From Absidia repens (lineage: Eukaryota > Mucoromycota > Mucoromycetes > Mucorales > Cunninghamellaceae), in assembly GCA_002105175.1 (NCBI GenBank), contig MCGE01000004.1, forward strand, positions 1,922,001-1,986,000: DNA of 64,000 nucleotides. Direction: 5' to 3'. Shown piece after piece: positions 51,386 to 63,565 of this stretch (the first letter of the stretch is position 1; the number at the start of each line of letters is the position of its first letter). Under the pieces are notes generated by a model. The model was not told the origin of the DNA and did not search any database. It saw only the letters and a program-made list of their open reading frames with translations. Made by a program: the position numbers and the translations under genes.

Positions 51386-51899
51386 GAATTCTGTACTTTT
51401 TTATTATATTGTTTAGAACATTACTAGATTTATCACTATGTATTCTATTCTTCTTCTATCATTTTTTTCTATCAACATCCAAGGTTTTTTAGTTTACCTT
51501 TTTACCTGTATCATACAATATTAGACCTCATGAATTATTTTATTTAACCAATTATTTCTAAATAAAAACTTGACTATCATTATTATTGATGAATTTTATG
51601 TGTATGATGTCTTTGATGGAAATAAGAATGGACGATTGATGCGAATAAAGTATTTGGGTAAGAACGATGTGAACATCGTATCGTTATTCTGAAAGCGGGG
51701 AAAATTTGATCAGTGGTCCTCGGTTCAATGATATGAATGCTAGAGAAGGAAGTAGCGTCAGTATTAATTTCAAGTGGTTTTGTATCATCAGTCAGTATCT
51801 CGGGTTCCAGGGGAATGATAGTCGAAGGGAAATGGATTACTGCAGTGACCACATAGAGCTACATTTGATAATAAGTAAACTATTAGAAGTAGTAGTTAT
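51386..51899. other. Intergenic, 3' of the transporter
   Basis: AT-rich with AATAAA near 51560. A minus-strand frame at 51583-51852 has plausible composition but no domain and no start context; not annotated as a gene. Confidence 0.4.
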
Positions 51900-52556
51900 A
51901 GTGGATGACCTAACGAGCAGGTGTATAATAGGACACTGGAAAAATAGTTTCAGTGACGACCTTTCGCATTATAGAATGGGTTAGAGGATGGTTAATTAAT
52001 TTAATGGAAGACACGTTTTATTTGAAGGAATATGGTGAATACTAAACTAAGTGCGCGGGCTTCATTGTAAGAAGAGATCTTATGGTAGTAGCATGAGTGA
52101 GATTATTGATAGTTCTCAAAATGGTCAACACTAAACTGGAGGTACGATTGGGGAAAAAAAAAAAAAAAGGGAGAGATGTCATATACTGTACACGGCAAGA
52201 AAAGGGCCATGTAAGTATATCTTTTGTTGAAACATAAAAATACATCCAATAAAGCAAGTAAAAAGAGACATATTTTATTTAAATATAGATATGAAATATG
52301 GACAAACTAACACAAAACTAAACTAATGAATGCTCCCAAAAGCTAACTATTAATGGTGGTCCAAAATCCTGAATCCCAAATGAAAGGGTTTCCCCATGCA
52401 TCTTGTAATCCCTGAGCTGAACCCCCTTCTAAACTAGTCCTGACATTATTCTAAGATCATCATAACCTCAATGAAGTTGAATGGTGAAGAAAAAAGAAAG
52501 AAAAAGAAAGAGCGCGAAAAAATTGGGAAATAAATAAAAAATCACATCGGATCTGC
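51900..52556 (-). repeat. Dispersed element, copy 4 (inverted)
   Basis: Read on the minus strand: CGATGTGATT and TATTTATTTCCC at the 5' end (CACGTG degraded), a CT tract, CACCATTCAACTTCATTGAG, the core at 52440-52380 (GGTTCAGCTCAGGGATTACA, AGATGCATGGGGAAACCC), then AATAAAATATGTCTC near 52270 and a tail with TTTAGTGTTGACCATTTTGA. The shared short frame is open across the core. Confidence 0.72.
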
Positions 52557-53193
52557 AAAAAAAAAAAAAAAAAAACCCTCCTTTTGCTTAGGCAAATTTT
52601 TTTTTTCTTTAACAATATGATGAATATGGGATTTTTTTTTTATAGTAACTCTCCCCATATATATAACAAAGGCGACATAATGAGTCGCTCTGATTGATTA
52701 CCTCGCTCTTCTATTTGATGAACAAATACAAATCAGGTCTAGACTTCTTATTATATATTGTGATCGGCTCCAATTGGAAGTCGCTCCTCTAAATGGGCCA
52801 GGATTGAAAAGCTTGACGTGGCGCCTTTGAGAGTCTGATACTGACCGCAGGTCAGATCAAGTGTCAGCTTTATCACAGGCAAAGCTGAAATGTATTCTCA
52901 CGGCAAAACGGCAAGTACCAGATATAGATAGCTTAGCAGTCTAGCAGCTTAGTATTAATAATAGTAGTAGTAGCAGATTAGATATGTTTGTTTCCTTTAT
53001 TTATGAATAAACTATTTTGATTTAAAATATACAATGTAAACTTTGGGAATGACGAAAAAGGTAGACTGTTTGAGAAATGAGGGGGTGGACATGGATTTAC
53101 CAATTTAAAAATAGATATTCATATAAAAATACATGACGGAGAAATAATCCAGGGGTAACAAAAATAGCCTTGTCAGTGGATGGATTCAGTAAC

Positions 53194-53228
<35 letters not shown>

Positions 53229-53245
53229 GTTGTAATTCCACTAGA
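52557..53245. other. Intergenic between element copy 4 and the PH-domain gene
   Basis: AT-rich, with A17 near 52557 and A31 at about 53194-53224. No gene recognised. Confidence 0.45.
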
Positions 53246-54211
53246 TTATATTAAAGCACCTTCTCGTTGATGATGTCGACTAGGTATATTTCGATCATGA
53301 TGGACTCTTGCTCTTCGTCTTCGCCTTGATGATGTGATGAATTGTGGCATTTTTCGATTATCTAAATCCAGACTGACATTGATGGAAGCTTGTAAATGCT
53401 CGATCCATACAAGTTGATCATCCTCCCCTTTTGTTCGGATTAAAAACTGTGGGCCTTGGTGAATTCGTAGCCGAATGACATGATGCCGTTTTCGATAATC
53501 AGATGCTTGGCCAGCCTCAGCATCTTGCATAGAATAACACCATACCGGTTTTTTTTCTTCTATTTCTGTCGTCGGGATGTTTTTATAAGCACGAATAGTT
53601 GTTCCCCATAGTACCATGTATAATTTTCTATTATGAATATCATGCCACCCGATAAAAAAATAAAAACAGAAGTGGGGTAAAATAAATTAGAATATGTTGA
53701 AGCCCCGCTTTCCACCCGCTTTGTAATGAATAATAATAATACCTCCATGATCGCCTTCGCGACTTTTTGTTTGGCCCATCAAGTTCATTCTTTATCATCA
53801 TAAACCCCATTTTATAAACTGTACATTCATAGGGTGGTAAATCCTCCTTGCCTTCTTCTTCGCGTCGTTCGATCGAGTACTGACGCTGATTTTTTTTATA
53901 ACAACCGGTTGTCAGATGCTGCTGCTGATCTTGTGCACGTTGATTTTGAGTTATTAATGTAGATACAGCTGTATGATCGTAATAGTATGGAGGTAATGAC
54001 TGCACTGGTTTGTTGTTTTGAATGTCATCTCCATCATCAGTTACAATGGTGTTACCTCGAGTTAGGGGCAACGACGCAATCGATGAAAAGCCAAAATCAG
54101 ATGTTGTCAGAGTTGGCATGATAATTGACTTTGATCGACTTTCTCGCTTTTTCTTCCATGGTAATACTAAACAAGTGTTATATTTGTGTTAATGATATAT
54201 ATATATATATG

Positions 54212-54247
<36 letters not shown>

Positions 54248-54268
54248 GAAACATGCGATGGGTGTCAT
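53246..54268 (-). CDS. PH-domain protein of unknown role
   Basis: Exons (minus) 54268-54247, 54166-53743 and 53627-53246; 828 nt, 275 residues. The first exon encodes only MTPIACF and joins VLPWKKKRESRSKS through a phase-1 junction; without it an internal ATG at 54119 (MPTLTTSDF) would be used. The N-terminal 90 residues are low complexity with Pro-Tyr patches. From about 100 to 235 the sequence fits a PH domain: CTVYKMGFMMIKNE at the first strand, SRRRSWRKLYMVLWGTTIRA at the central strands, HHVIRLRIHQGPQFLIRT, and the hallmark Trp of DQLVWIEHLQASINVSL in the final helix. The tail is Arg-rich. Phosphoinositide binding is a family inference. Confidence 0.78.
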
Positions 54269-55635
54269 TGTAGAATTCAAATATGATAAAAAGAGAGAGA
54301 AGAATATCAAAAAGAGAAATGCCACCTTTCAAAATAAGAAAAATAAAAGGAAGGGAAAAAAACAACCGAAGGTCAACGCATTTTTAAATCAATCGGTAAA
54401 AGGAGATGAGAGCTTGGCGCGACTTTTAGGCATGTCACTCTCAATATAGCAATCGTAGATATAAGAATAACAAAAAACAAAAGCAACAATATAATAATAA
54501 TAATAATAAGATTAATAATAATAATAATAATTTTTTTTTATCCCTTCCCGATCACCGTTGCCACTCATAGTTCATGCTATAAAAAAGATATGCATGCATA
54601 CAACTTTTTTTTTTTTTTTTTCATAAACATTTTAATCACCGAATGGTCTGATTCATCCACGGGTTACGTTGAATAACAGATAAAAGAAAACAAAGATAAA
54701 AAAGTTGCTGATAATTATGACAATGACGCTTAAGATACAAAATGAAAGGAACGCAACCAATAAAGAGTTTAATAGGGGACGACGAAGAGAAGAGAAAAAA
54801 AAGTGTCACTAGCAAGAAGATTAGACCATTCTTCAATACAAAATAATCCCCTACCCTCCCTATTAAAATGAGGATTTTATCTTCACCATGGCTAGGGTAA
54901 GGAAAAAAAAAATGAGCTGATTTTTTGTGGTATTGTTGTATTTAGGAAAATAGGGGTTAAGCCTGCAACAAGAAAAGATCAAGCACATGACTTTTTTATT
55001 TTGATTGATCCTTGGCTTTACATAAACAACGAAAAGGAGTCCATAATTCTATAATTGTAACCAGTCGTTCGTTACAAAAGATGCATACTTATCGGAGTTA
55101 TACATTTCTACATTCCTAAAGGCTTTATAATAAATCTGCATGAATTCAAAAGTCAATTTTATAGCCAAGCCGTCATTGAACAGCCACAATTACCTTCACT
55201 GAGTAAAATAAATATTCATGTAGTTCAGAAAAGTATATGTGATACAAAAGACAGTTTTTATTTTATTTTTTGGAATCATGGCAAACTATTGTAAAGCGTC
55301 AAGTGGGAAAAAGGCAGGAGAACATATATATAATAAATTAGACTATGATACACTGCTAAAACTAGCATCAAAACATCATGAGAGAGTAGAAGTGAGAAAG
55401 GAAAAGGTCACATACACCATAAGATCAAGTGATAGTTGTCCCTATTGCCACTGTGCTTCCAGTTACTACTATAGTTTCAGTTGCTGTTGGCAGACATAAA
55501 AAAGCTGGTCGCTCCATACTTCCAACAGTATCCACCGTATTTCCTGGTGTCTTATTAAAAATGTGGAACGACCAGGATTCCTTTGTGTCCACCAAGATGC
55601 TAAAAAATTACCTCACAAGAAATAAAAAATTCCAA
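54269..55635. other. Gene-poor intergenic region
   Basis: A/T microsatellites ((ATA)n near 54492-54530, T20 near 54605). Two overlapping short plus frames at 55239-55650 end at element copy 5; parts have coding-like composition (VSTVFPGVLLKMWNDQD) but no domain. Not annotated as a gene. Confidence 0.4.
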
Positions 55636-56460
55636 AGCCCGCCCACGTGAATTTTTATTTACTCCCACTTTTTTTTCTCCTCTCTCTTTCGTTCTTTTCA
55701 ATTTCTTTTTCCCTTTCTTTTTTTTTCCTTTGCAATACAACTTTTATGTGGTTATGCTGGACTTTGAATAATGTCAGAATTAGTTTAGAATGGCTTTTAG
55801 CTCAGGAATTACAAGATACATGGGTAAACCCTTTTATTTTGGATTCAAGATTTTGGACCTCCATCATTAGTTAGCTTTTAAGAGCCTTCATTAGTTTAGT
55901 TTTGTGTTAGTTTGTATCTGCATCTATATAAAATATGTCTCTTTATACTTGCTTCAATGAAAATGTCCCAATAATCTCTCGCATTTCTTGTGCAGTAGAT
56001 TCCTTTTTACCATAGCCCATTTAGATCTCTTGCCATACTTCAATAAATGATATCGGTGTATAATCTTTCTCATGTCTTGCACAGTACAATAGATCTATTT
56101 TTATCATTGTCTCTTTAGATTAGTGTTGATCATTCTTCAAAATACTCTCCATCATACTTTCTCTAATAAATCCCACTAATTCCTTGTTACAATGAACCCG
56201 TCGCCATTAGTTCTGGCATCTGTTAATGTGCCTCGATATAGTGACCTTTTTTTTCTCAACATTATCTAGTTAGTTAAGCTGATATTTTGACTATTTTGTG
56301 AGTCTCCTATCAAGCTCCGGTGTTTTAGTTCACGCACTATGACTAGTATGCTCCGGAGACCCAGCGACCGGTTTAACGTTCTAGGCCACTTGATATAAAA
56401 CGTAGCTGTATCCCACCTTGGTCAATTATATCAATGAATCTAGGTCATACTGCGCGTGTA
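55636..56460 (+). repeat. Dispersed element, copy 5
   Basis: Near full-length member: GCCCGCCCACGTGAATTTTT and TATTTACTCCC, CT tract, then the core at 55785-55845 (GGCTTTTAGCTCAGGAATTA, CAAGATACATGGGTAAACCC), TATAAAATATGTCTC near 55927, and a long tail shared with copy 2 (TACCATAGCC, TTGTGAGTCTCC, CACTTGATATAAAAC). The shared short frame is open for more than 40 codons here. Confidence 0.75.
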
Positions 56461-56989
56461 GCCGCTATGGAGTCTTTTGTACTAATTTCTAGCTTATATG
56501 TGTCTATTTGAGTCTCTAGGGTACTATTCTAAACATAACGTTGCAATTAACTAATATTAGAGAGACAGATATTGTACGCTAATATACAGCACACTGCATT
56601 ATACGTATTTCCAAATTCTAAAAATAAAGGTAAAACCAAAAGATTAAGTACATGAAAAACGAAGACAAGACAATTGTTGTAAAGTGAAAAATGAAGATAG
56701 TTTATTGTTTAATATCAAAACAAATAATAAAAACTATAAGCTTGTAGGCAAATAAACTAGTGTCAAGTTGTTTTGCCCTACTTAGATACTAGCACATGGA
56801 GATCGTCCTTTCTTTGGTGTCCATTTTCACATCTGCCGCATTAGGTATATCAATCACTTGACAACTAGTTTCACAATACTTCCATTTCGGAGTCTTTATA
56901 CCGGATTAATGGCCAAAAAAAAAGAAGAAGAAGGATGTTAGCTATGCGATGAGATTCCTGTTTCTTGGAAGAAAAATAAAAAAGACGAA
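56461..56989. other. Intergenic between element copies 5 and 6
   Basis: AT-rich. On the minus strand at about 56900-56790 a 36-codon frame (PKWKYCETSCQVIDIPN) has protein-like composition but no recognisable family. Confidence 0.35.
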
Positions 56990-57577
56990 GATGACTGGGG
57001 GTCATCATAACAAGGGATATAAAGAAAGGAAGCAGGAAGTATGATAGAAAGGAGAAATCTATAACATGGTCAACTCAATGGTAAATAGACAATGGTAAAA
57101 AAGGATCTTATATACTGTTCAAGGCTTGAGAATGACTACTGTAGTAATCTCCATGGAAGAAGTATAACGATGTTCAACACTAATATACAAGATCGGAGAT
57201 GGTGCAAGGGGTCTAAGTACAAATCATGAGGCAAACTAATGAGATATTTTTCATTGAAATATATAAAAAAGATACGTGTTTTATTCAGTTATAGATACAA
57301 ACTATGTACAAGCTAACATTAAACAAAGCTAATGAAGGCTCCAAAAAACCAACTAATTGCGCCTTCAGATCCTGAATCCGAAATGAAAGGGTTTCCCCAT
57401 GCATCTTGTAATCCCTGAGCTGAAAGCCTTTCTAAACTAGTCCTGACACTATTCTAAGTTCAACATAATCCATTGGGTCCGCAATTGTGAAGAATTAAAG
57501 AAGGAGAAAACTGTAAAGAAAAGAAAGAGCGCGAAAAAAAATTGGGAGTAAATAAAAATTCACGTGTGCGGGATTTT
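56990..57577 (-). repeat. Dispersed element, copy 6 (inverted)
   Basis: Minus-strand order: AATCCCGCACACGTGAATTT and TATTTACTCCC, CGCGCTCTTTC and a CT tract, the core at 57445-57385 (GGCTTTCAGCTCAGGGATTA, CAAGATGCATGGGGAAACCC), a region near 57280 where GAATAAAACACG replaces the AATAAAATATG of other copies, and a tail resembling those of copies 4 and 5. The shared frame is open in the core. Confidence 0.74.
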
Positions 57578-58893
57578 AAAACCATTCTGTGGCCTGCTGT
57601 GATGTAAGGCATGGAACACTGACCCAGCGCCGTATTAATATTAACAAAAATAGATGGTTCAGGCCAAAGCGCCCATAAGAAAATTGATAAAATATAAAAA
57701 TTGCAGATTGAGAACATCATAGCATACACAATGGAACCAAAGGAAATTTTTGATAAATAGACAAAGTCTAAGTATTTGCTGTAATCAAAGATAAGTTAGG
57801 ATGAAAAACAATGTACTGTAAAAGGAAGGGTATTCGTATTACAATAACAGTAATCGCTTTCTTATAAATAACGGGATGGTCAGTATATAATAAATTCATA
57901 TCACAAAATCTTGTTTATTTTTTATTCACGTTATTTTTATTATTCTCATTTTATTTTGGTTTCCCACATGCTTCTGAACTGTTGTAGTTCTGGCCACTCC
58001 CCTGACTTTTTTTGATAACCATTTTCATTTCAGTAAGAAATAAAAATAAAAATAAAGATAAAAAGCTCCAGAATGTCACTTTCTTGCTATATATAGTATG
58101 GGTATACATAAGAATAAAGATGCAGCTTTGTTTTCCCGTTGATATCGTTATCGTGGGTTCCTACTGTGATACACGGGTGAGAGTAAAAACGAATATATGA
58201 TTTTCGTTTTACAGTAGTGAGGATGATAATACATTCATTGTTTCAAAAATACGAGGGATACGTCCAACCAAAGTGATTGTTCGATAGTACGAGATTTCAT
58301 CTTATAAATACTTTGATTGATGGTAGATTTCTCAACGCTAACATTCCTATCTGCGCAGAAAAGCGGAATTTAAACTAGTCAGGATAGAATAAAATGCTTC
58401 ACCTTAAAGAAGTGATTGTTATTGCGATTAGCTGTCGCTATTTCAGATATCAAAAAATATCTGCAAAACACTCCCAACTCATCGAAATCACCTAGCCAAC
58501 ACAATCAGGAATGTCGTTGCTCAGTAACACTAAAAAGAAAGCATCCACTAAATACCTCAGGGACCAGCCAGACAAATAAAAACTGATCAAAGACAAATAG
58601 TTTGTCCAAGCAAAATAGACACCAACCCCATTCATCCGTCACCCCTTTTTCCATACCTGCCCGTAACTATCAATTGGGCAACAAACAGCAACCATAAAAC
58701 ACACATACATATACATCAACAAAGGACAAATCAAATAAATAAAAGAAGATCACTTTTTTTATTAAAAGAAAATGTTCATCTAAAATTAAAAAAGGAAACC
58801 AAACTATGTCAACATAGATAAATCAAAGAGCGGTGTAACATATGCTGAGCAAGGTGATGATTGCAGTAGTTTGATGATGATGGTTGTTGTTGC
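57578..58893. other. Intergenic, 3' of RPS28
   Basis: AT-rich. It includes copy B of the second dispersed sequence near 58080-58190. No gene recognised. Confidence 0.45.
58080..58190 (+). repeat. Second dispersed sequence, copy B
   Basis: The core ATGCAGCTTTGTTTTCCCG followed by TTGATATCGTTATCGTGGG corresponds to copy A (41129-41084, minus). Upstream GGGTATACATAAGAATAAAG also parallels ATGTATACACACATAAAAAT of copy A. Boundaries uncertain. Confidence 0.45.
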
Positions 58894-59231
58894 TTAACGA
58901 AGACGACGAGCTTCACGTTCGGATTCCAAAAGGCAGAGAATATCGTTTTCGCGGACGGGGCCCTTGACGTTACGGATAATACTACGGTTGGTGTCATCCA
59001 TGAATTCAACGCGGACTTGAGTCACGCCACCACGAGAGCCGGTGCGGCCGAGAACTTTGATCACTCTAGCGAGCTTGACGGGGGTCTTTGAGGAGTCCTA
59101 TACATAATAAAACAATAGCAGATTAGTAACTTGTCGAAAAAAAAGTAATAAGTTCACTGCCGCTCTATCCTTTTCATAACACTTGTAAGATGATTAGGAA
59201 GGAAGGATGAGATAAATGAAGAGAGTACCAT
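58894..59231 (-). CDS. RPS28: 40S ribosomal protein eS28
   Basis: Component of the small ribosomal subunit head near the mRNA exit channel. The product is 68 residues: M, then [35 protein letters not shown] and [19 protein letters not shown], ending EARRLR, essentially the universal eS28 sequence. The coding part of the first exon is only the ATG (59231-59229), followed by GTACTC; the second exon, 59097-58894, begins right after TATAG. This was chosen because DSSKTP directly continues the family N-terminus and no other ATG precedes it in frame. Confidence 0.95.
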
Positions 59232-60011
59232 GAATTGATTCAGTTGAAAGAAAAAAAAAACACACACACGCTCACATAAAATTACACCTCTTTAATATGC
59301 ATCTATTTGATTGCTGTTTGATCATATTGGTAAATCCATCCATCCATCCATCCATCCATCCATCTATTCATCCATCAATTGTCTTGTGTTCCGTTCGTCA
59401 TTTTGCTGTTCATTCCCCCCCCCACAATAAACATATTTTTTTTTTCTATTGATACGCACCATATTTTTGGAGATAAAAGGAAAGGAAGGAACATCTTGGT
59501 TTTGGCCCATCCTTCCCCTATATACATCTTTCAAGTCCCGATCGTTGGAAATGGACGGGGATTGAATGCCGAACGATATTGTTAGATATTGTCAAATATA
59601 CAGCTCATACTGCAGTATAGTCGTTTTGCAAAGTCTGAGACACCCTAGAAGCTCTACAATATAACCACACTGCATACAATCATCATATATTTCCAAATAT
59701 TGTACAATACAATAGAAATGTCATTCTACTTTTCTTTATTGAGCCAATAGTTGAAAATAAAGTGGAATATATTAAATGAATGGGAAGGACTGTGTGGGCG
59801 ATGTGTTATATCATACTTTGATAAAGCATTATAAAGTACAGTACTAGGGGTATGGTGAGAGAAGATATCAAAAAAGTACTACGATAATGCCTTACTGTAT
59901 TCAGTATGATAAAAAAAGGTCATAAAATAATTTTGAAACAGCGACATCTTCACTTCTCTCTGCTTTTTTTTTTTTTTTTTCTTTTTGGCTGTTTTGTCCT
60001 CACCGCACACC
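59232..60011. other. Divergent promoter region of RPS28 and the OCA1-like gene
   Basis: Contains a (CATC)n microsatellite at about 59336-59375, a C9 run near 59407, TATA-type sequences and a T20 run before 60012. No gene recognised. Confidence 0.5.
59336..59375. repeat. (CATC)n microsatellite
   Basis: About nine tandem CATC units, the last ones imperfect. Confidence 0.9.
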
Positions 60012-60726
60012 ATGAGTTCCCAACACTTTATACCACCTGTCGTAAGGGATCCATTCACGCATAGCCACGATTTTACTTAACGGATATTAACTCAACTTAT
60101 TTCTATATAGAACTTTGGCATGATTGAAGAAGATCTATACCGGTCAGGACAACCCAACGAACTAAATTTCCCTTTCCTCGAAAAACTAGGACTGAAGAAC
60201 ATTGCCTGGCTTGCACCGGAAGAACCCAACCAACGTTTGTAAGTGAAATAAAATAGAAGGCAAACGATGGAGGATTATCATGCTAGCTGAAACTTACGTA
60301 TATATATATATATAGTTTAGATTTCATTGATGATCAAGAAATAGAACTTCATCACCTTGGAGTGGTCTCGTCTATCAACGCCTGGGACCCAATAACGGAG
60401 GAAGCCGTTTTAGAAGCTCTTGAACTGGTACTGAATCCAAGAAACTATCCTATGATGATTATGTGTAACCTTGGAAGACATCGAACTGGTAAAATGGGCT
60501 AGTATTTTGGGTTTCTAGTTTTTCGGATAACATTGATATTTTGCTTATGTGTTTAGGGACGATTGTTGGCTGTTTACGGAAACTTCAGCGATGGAATCTA
60601 ACGTCTATTTTTGAAGAATATCGGCGGTATGCTGGACCCAAGGTGCGACTTTTGAATGAACAGTTTATAGAACTCTTTGATACCGATTTGGTGTCGATTC
60701 CAAGCAATCAGCCCAATTGGCTTTGA
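60012..60726 (+). CDS. OCA1: OCA1/Siw14-family atypical dual-specificity phosphatase
   Basis: Exons 60012-60041, 60111-60238, 60316-60488 and 60557-60726; 166 residues. PFA-DSP fold features: [20 protein letters not shown] at the start, [19 protein letters not shown], then the CX5R loop CNLGRHRTG, which is the OCA1-type signature (Siw14 has a KR-G-KHRTG form), and [20 protein letters not shown] after it. Family members include inositol pyrophosphate phosphatases and the Oca complex implicated in oxidant-induced cell-cycle arrest. All splice sites are GT-AG. The symbol rests on the loop sequence only. Confidence 0.85.
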
Positions 60727-61419
60727 TCCCTCCTCTTCCACTTGATTGACTGATTGATTGATTGATGAGGCGGAGTGTTTGATATTTTTGGGCAAAATGG
60801 ATTTTTTGAATAAAAGGTATACTATTATTGGGCATTCATGTGACTGGCTTGAGTCTGATGGATCGATGTTTTAAATGTTTTTTTTTTGGGTTCTTTTTAT
60901 TTTTTTGCTCTTCTTTAGACACACAAACGCAAGGTCAAAAAAGACTATATTGTATATCTCTTTTTTACCTTTTTTATTTCCCTCGGAAATCCTTTATTGA
61001 ACTCTTCTCTTCACCAACTTATGGAACTACCCTTTACCTCAACCGTCTTCACTCTGTTCCCTCAAGTATCTTGCTTTGGTGGCAGCGTCTTTGCTTTCTG
61101 TCTTGCTCAATATCCATCTGACACTGAAGGAGGATAATTTGGTTTTTTTACAACATCCTTACACATCATTCATCATTTATCTACTTTAATTTATTCCCTT
61201 TTTATTTTTTCTGTCCTCTTTTTACATTTGCAAATTTTTTTATTCCTTTTACCCTTATCTCTTCGTATTTATCTTTTTTGGTTTATCAACTCGTTTTTTT
61301 TTATTGTTTCCGACTTTTCCAACTACACCTTCATATATTATATATTTATTTTATTGACGACTCTTTATATCTCAACCAACACCACTCTTACAACGACAAC
61401 AACAACAACAACAACAAAT
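60727..61419. other. Intergenic between the two phosphatase genes
   Basis: CT-rich and AT-rich leader sequence with (CAA)n just before the next ATG. The short frame at 60828-61121 has no domain. No gene recognised. Confidence 0.5.
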
Positions 61420-62193
61420 ATGGTCAACTCTCATATCCGTAGTGGCTCACCATTGGGACGTGCGCTTTCGTTGATCGAAGTACCCAACTCACCTCTTCGG
61501 TTCCTCATCCTCGACTGTCCAACTGAATCAACTTTACCCTTTTACTTAGAAGAATTCAAACGATACAATGTGACGGATGTGGTCCGGTGCTGTCAACAAA
61601 CATATTCTGCAAATACACTAGCCATGGAAGACATCACTGTACATGATATGCCCTTTAAAGATGGTGGATTGGTAAGAATTACTTGAAGAAAATACGATTA
61701 TAGTGGCATTGACTGACTTGAATTTCATAAATATTATAGCCTCCTATTAATATTGTACGGGAATGGATCGGTCTAGTGGACAATCAAGAACAGAAACTCA
61801 AGGAAAACGAATCCCTTCGACCAACCATTGCTGTTCATTGTGTAGCGGGATTAGGCAGAGCCCCGGTGCTGGTTTGTATTGCTTTGATTGAATTGGGGAT
61901 GGAACCTCTGGATGCTGTTGCGTATATTAGAACCAAACGCCGGGGGGCATTCAACAAACCTCAAATATCTTACTTGGTAAGGAAATACATTTTTTGGAGA
62001 GCGTGGAGGAAGATTTTTATTATGTTTGATCTCGTCTAACCGTGTATTTTTATTTTTATTTTATATATAGGATACCTATAAACGCATTTGGAAAACAAAA
62101 TCGTCCTCATCCTCCTCTTCTTTGAAATTTTCTTTGGGCAAGATGTTCAAATTCGGTGGTGGCAGCAAGAAACAAGAAGTGCCTATCCATTGA
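61420..62193 (+). CDS. PRL/PTP4A-like cysteine phosphatase
   Basis: Exons 61420-61671, 61740-61976 and 62071-62193; 203 residues. The fold matches phosphatases of regenerating liver: [20 protein letters not shown] at the first strands, [17 protein letters not shown], the general-acid loop [13 protein letters not shown], the P-loop [19 protein letters not shown] with the PRL-type C-V-A-G-L-G-R, and [20 protein letters not shown]. It ends in a Ser run and a basic tail ([17 protein letters not shown]) but without the CaaX prenylation box of animal PRLs, so membrane attachment could rely on the basic tail only. Substrate unknown. Confidence 0.9.
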
Positions 62194-62489
62194 ATATATG
62201 GTACCCCCCATTTCTTATTATTATTATTACTATTATTATTATCACTATTATTATCATCCACTTATTATCCCTTTAGTTTAGTTTTATTGTCTCTTCTTAT
62301 ATTGCCCTTTTGTTTCTTACGAATAAAATATTTATCTTGCCTTGAAAAAAAAAAAAGTCTTTGTCATTACTGATGGCCAGCAAACATTGGAGCTCCGCCC
62401 GCTCTCCTTGCCTTTTTCACCGATTTTTTTTTTCTTTCTTCTTTCTAACCAATAGAACAATTCAAGACTTTAATTCAATAAGATACACC

Positions 62490-63565
62490 ATGCAAAAACT
62501 AAAGAACAACTTCGATCCTACACAAGAAGACCATGATTCGTAAGATGACGCTCTTGCAAGATATCACGAATCCAGCGTCAGCGAAGATCTCCATTGATTT
62601 CAACTTATTCTTTTTTTGATGTATAGGTATTTCAAAAAGCAGTTAAAGGACCAAAACAACAAGATTGAAGATCTACAGAGAACTCAAGCTGTGCTACAAG
62701 CTCAAGGACATACACAGACTCAAGGCTCCTCATTGACATTAGCCAACATGGTAATACAACATTTATAAAATAAACTAGGATCTTTTCATACTAGCACATA
62801 TGCAATACTAACCCTATCTAAACTTCTCTTCGCCTCGGCATGTTTTTTTTTTTTTTTTTTTTTTTTTTCCTTCTCTCACTTTTTGGTTTCTGATCTAGGC
62901 TCTAGGACTACTAGGTGACTTGATGGATGAATGCATATATGATGTATTATCGGATGTGCATAAGGATGTGAAGCAATCATATGACATTTGCCAAATTTGC
63001 CAAACTGCCTGTCGATATCATGGTAAATATATATATATGATCATAATTTCTTGTTTCATTAACTGGTTCTTTGTTGTTTGCAGTTCAAAAACCTGGATGT
63101 GATATATTTGGAAAAAGCTACAACGTCAACAATTTACCTTCTTATGAATGTGTGAATTGTCAAAAAATGATTGCGTCCACTCGCTATGCGCCTCATTTAG
63201 AAAAGTGTCTTGGTCTTGCTGGTCGTCAATCAAGCCGCGTAGCAAATCGAAGGTAAAAAAAAAAAAAATCTTGAATAAAATAGATAGCCATTATGAAGAA
63301 ACAACAGCTTGACCTTGATTTTGTGTGTATGTATTGATTGGATAGGATGGTCTCTTCACCAAGCTCGTCTGTTGATTACAGTAGCGATTCAAACGACGAT
63401 CGGAAACGGAAAAAGCTACCTTCTTCAGTAAGTTTGCGTGTGTGTATGTAACTTCTAAATTCACTGGTTTTTTTTTTTTTGTTTTTGTTTATTACACTTT
63501 TGTGTTTATAGCCTCTATTGAATGGATCTAAATTGAAGAAACATAGACTTTTTGATGATGTTTAG
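62490..63565 (+). CDS. SGF11: SAGA deubiquitinase-module subunit Sgf11
   Basis: Exons 62490-62539, 62627-62750, 62899-63022, 63084-63252, 63346-63427 and 63512-63565; 200 residues. The N-terminal helix (LGLLGDLMDECIYDVLSDVH) is the part that packs on the Ubp8 module, and YECVNCQKMIASTRYAPHLE followed by KCLG and SSRVANRR is the Sgf11 zinc finger (CxxC...HxxxC) that contacts the nucleosome acidic patch. Compared with the 99-residue yeast protein it has an extra coiled segment at the start and a Ser/Lys-rich tail, as in animal ATXN7L3. The intron before exon 3 holds a T-rich run (about 62840-62868). Confidence 0.9.

Noticed and set aside
51583..51852. 89-codon minus-strand frame with mixed composition
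   Set aside because: No recognisable domain or start context, and it abuts the tail of dispersed element copy 4.
55239..55650. Two overlapping short plus frames upstream of element copy 5
   Set aside because: No family recognised and no single frame spans the region; could be a relic, but evidence is insufficient.
56790..56900. 36-codon minus-strand frame with paired Cys residues between element copies 5 and 6
   Set aside because: Too short to classify and preceded by a stop; noted as a possible relic only.
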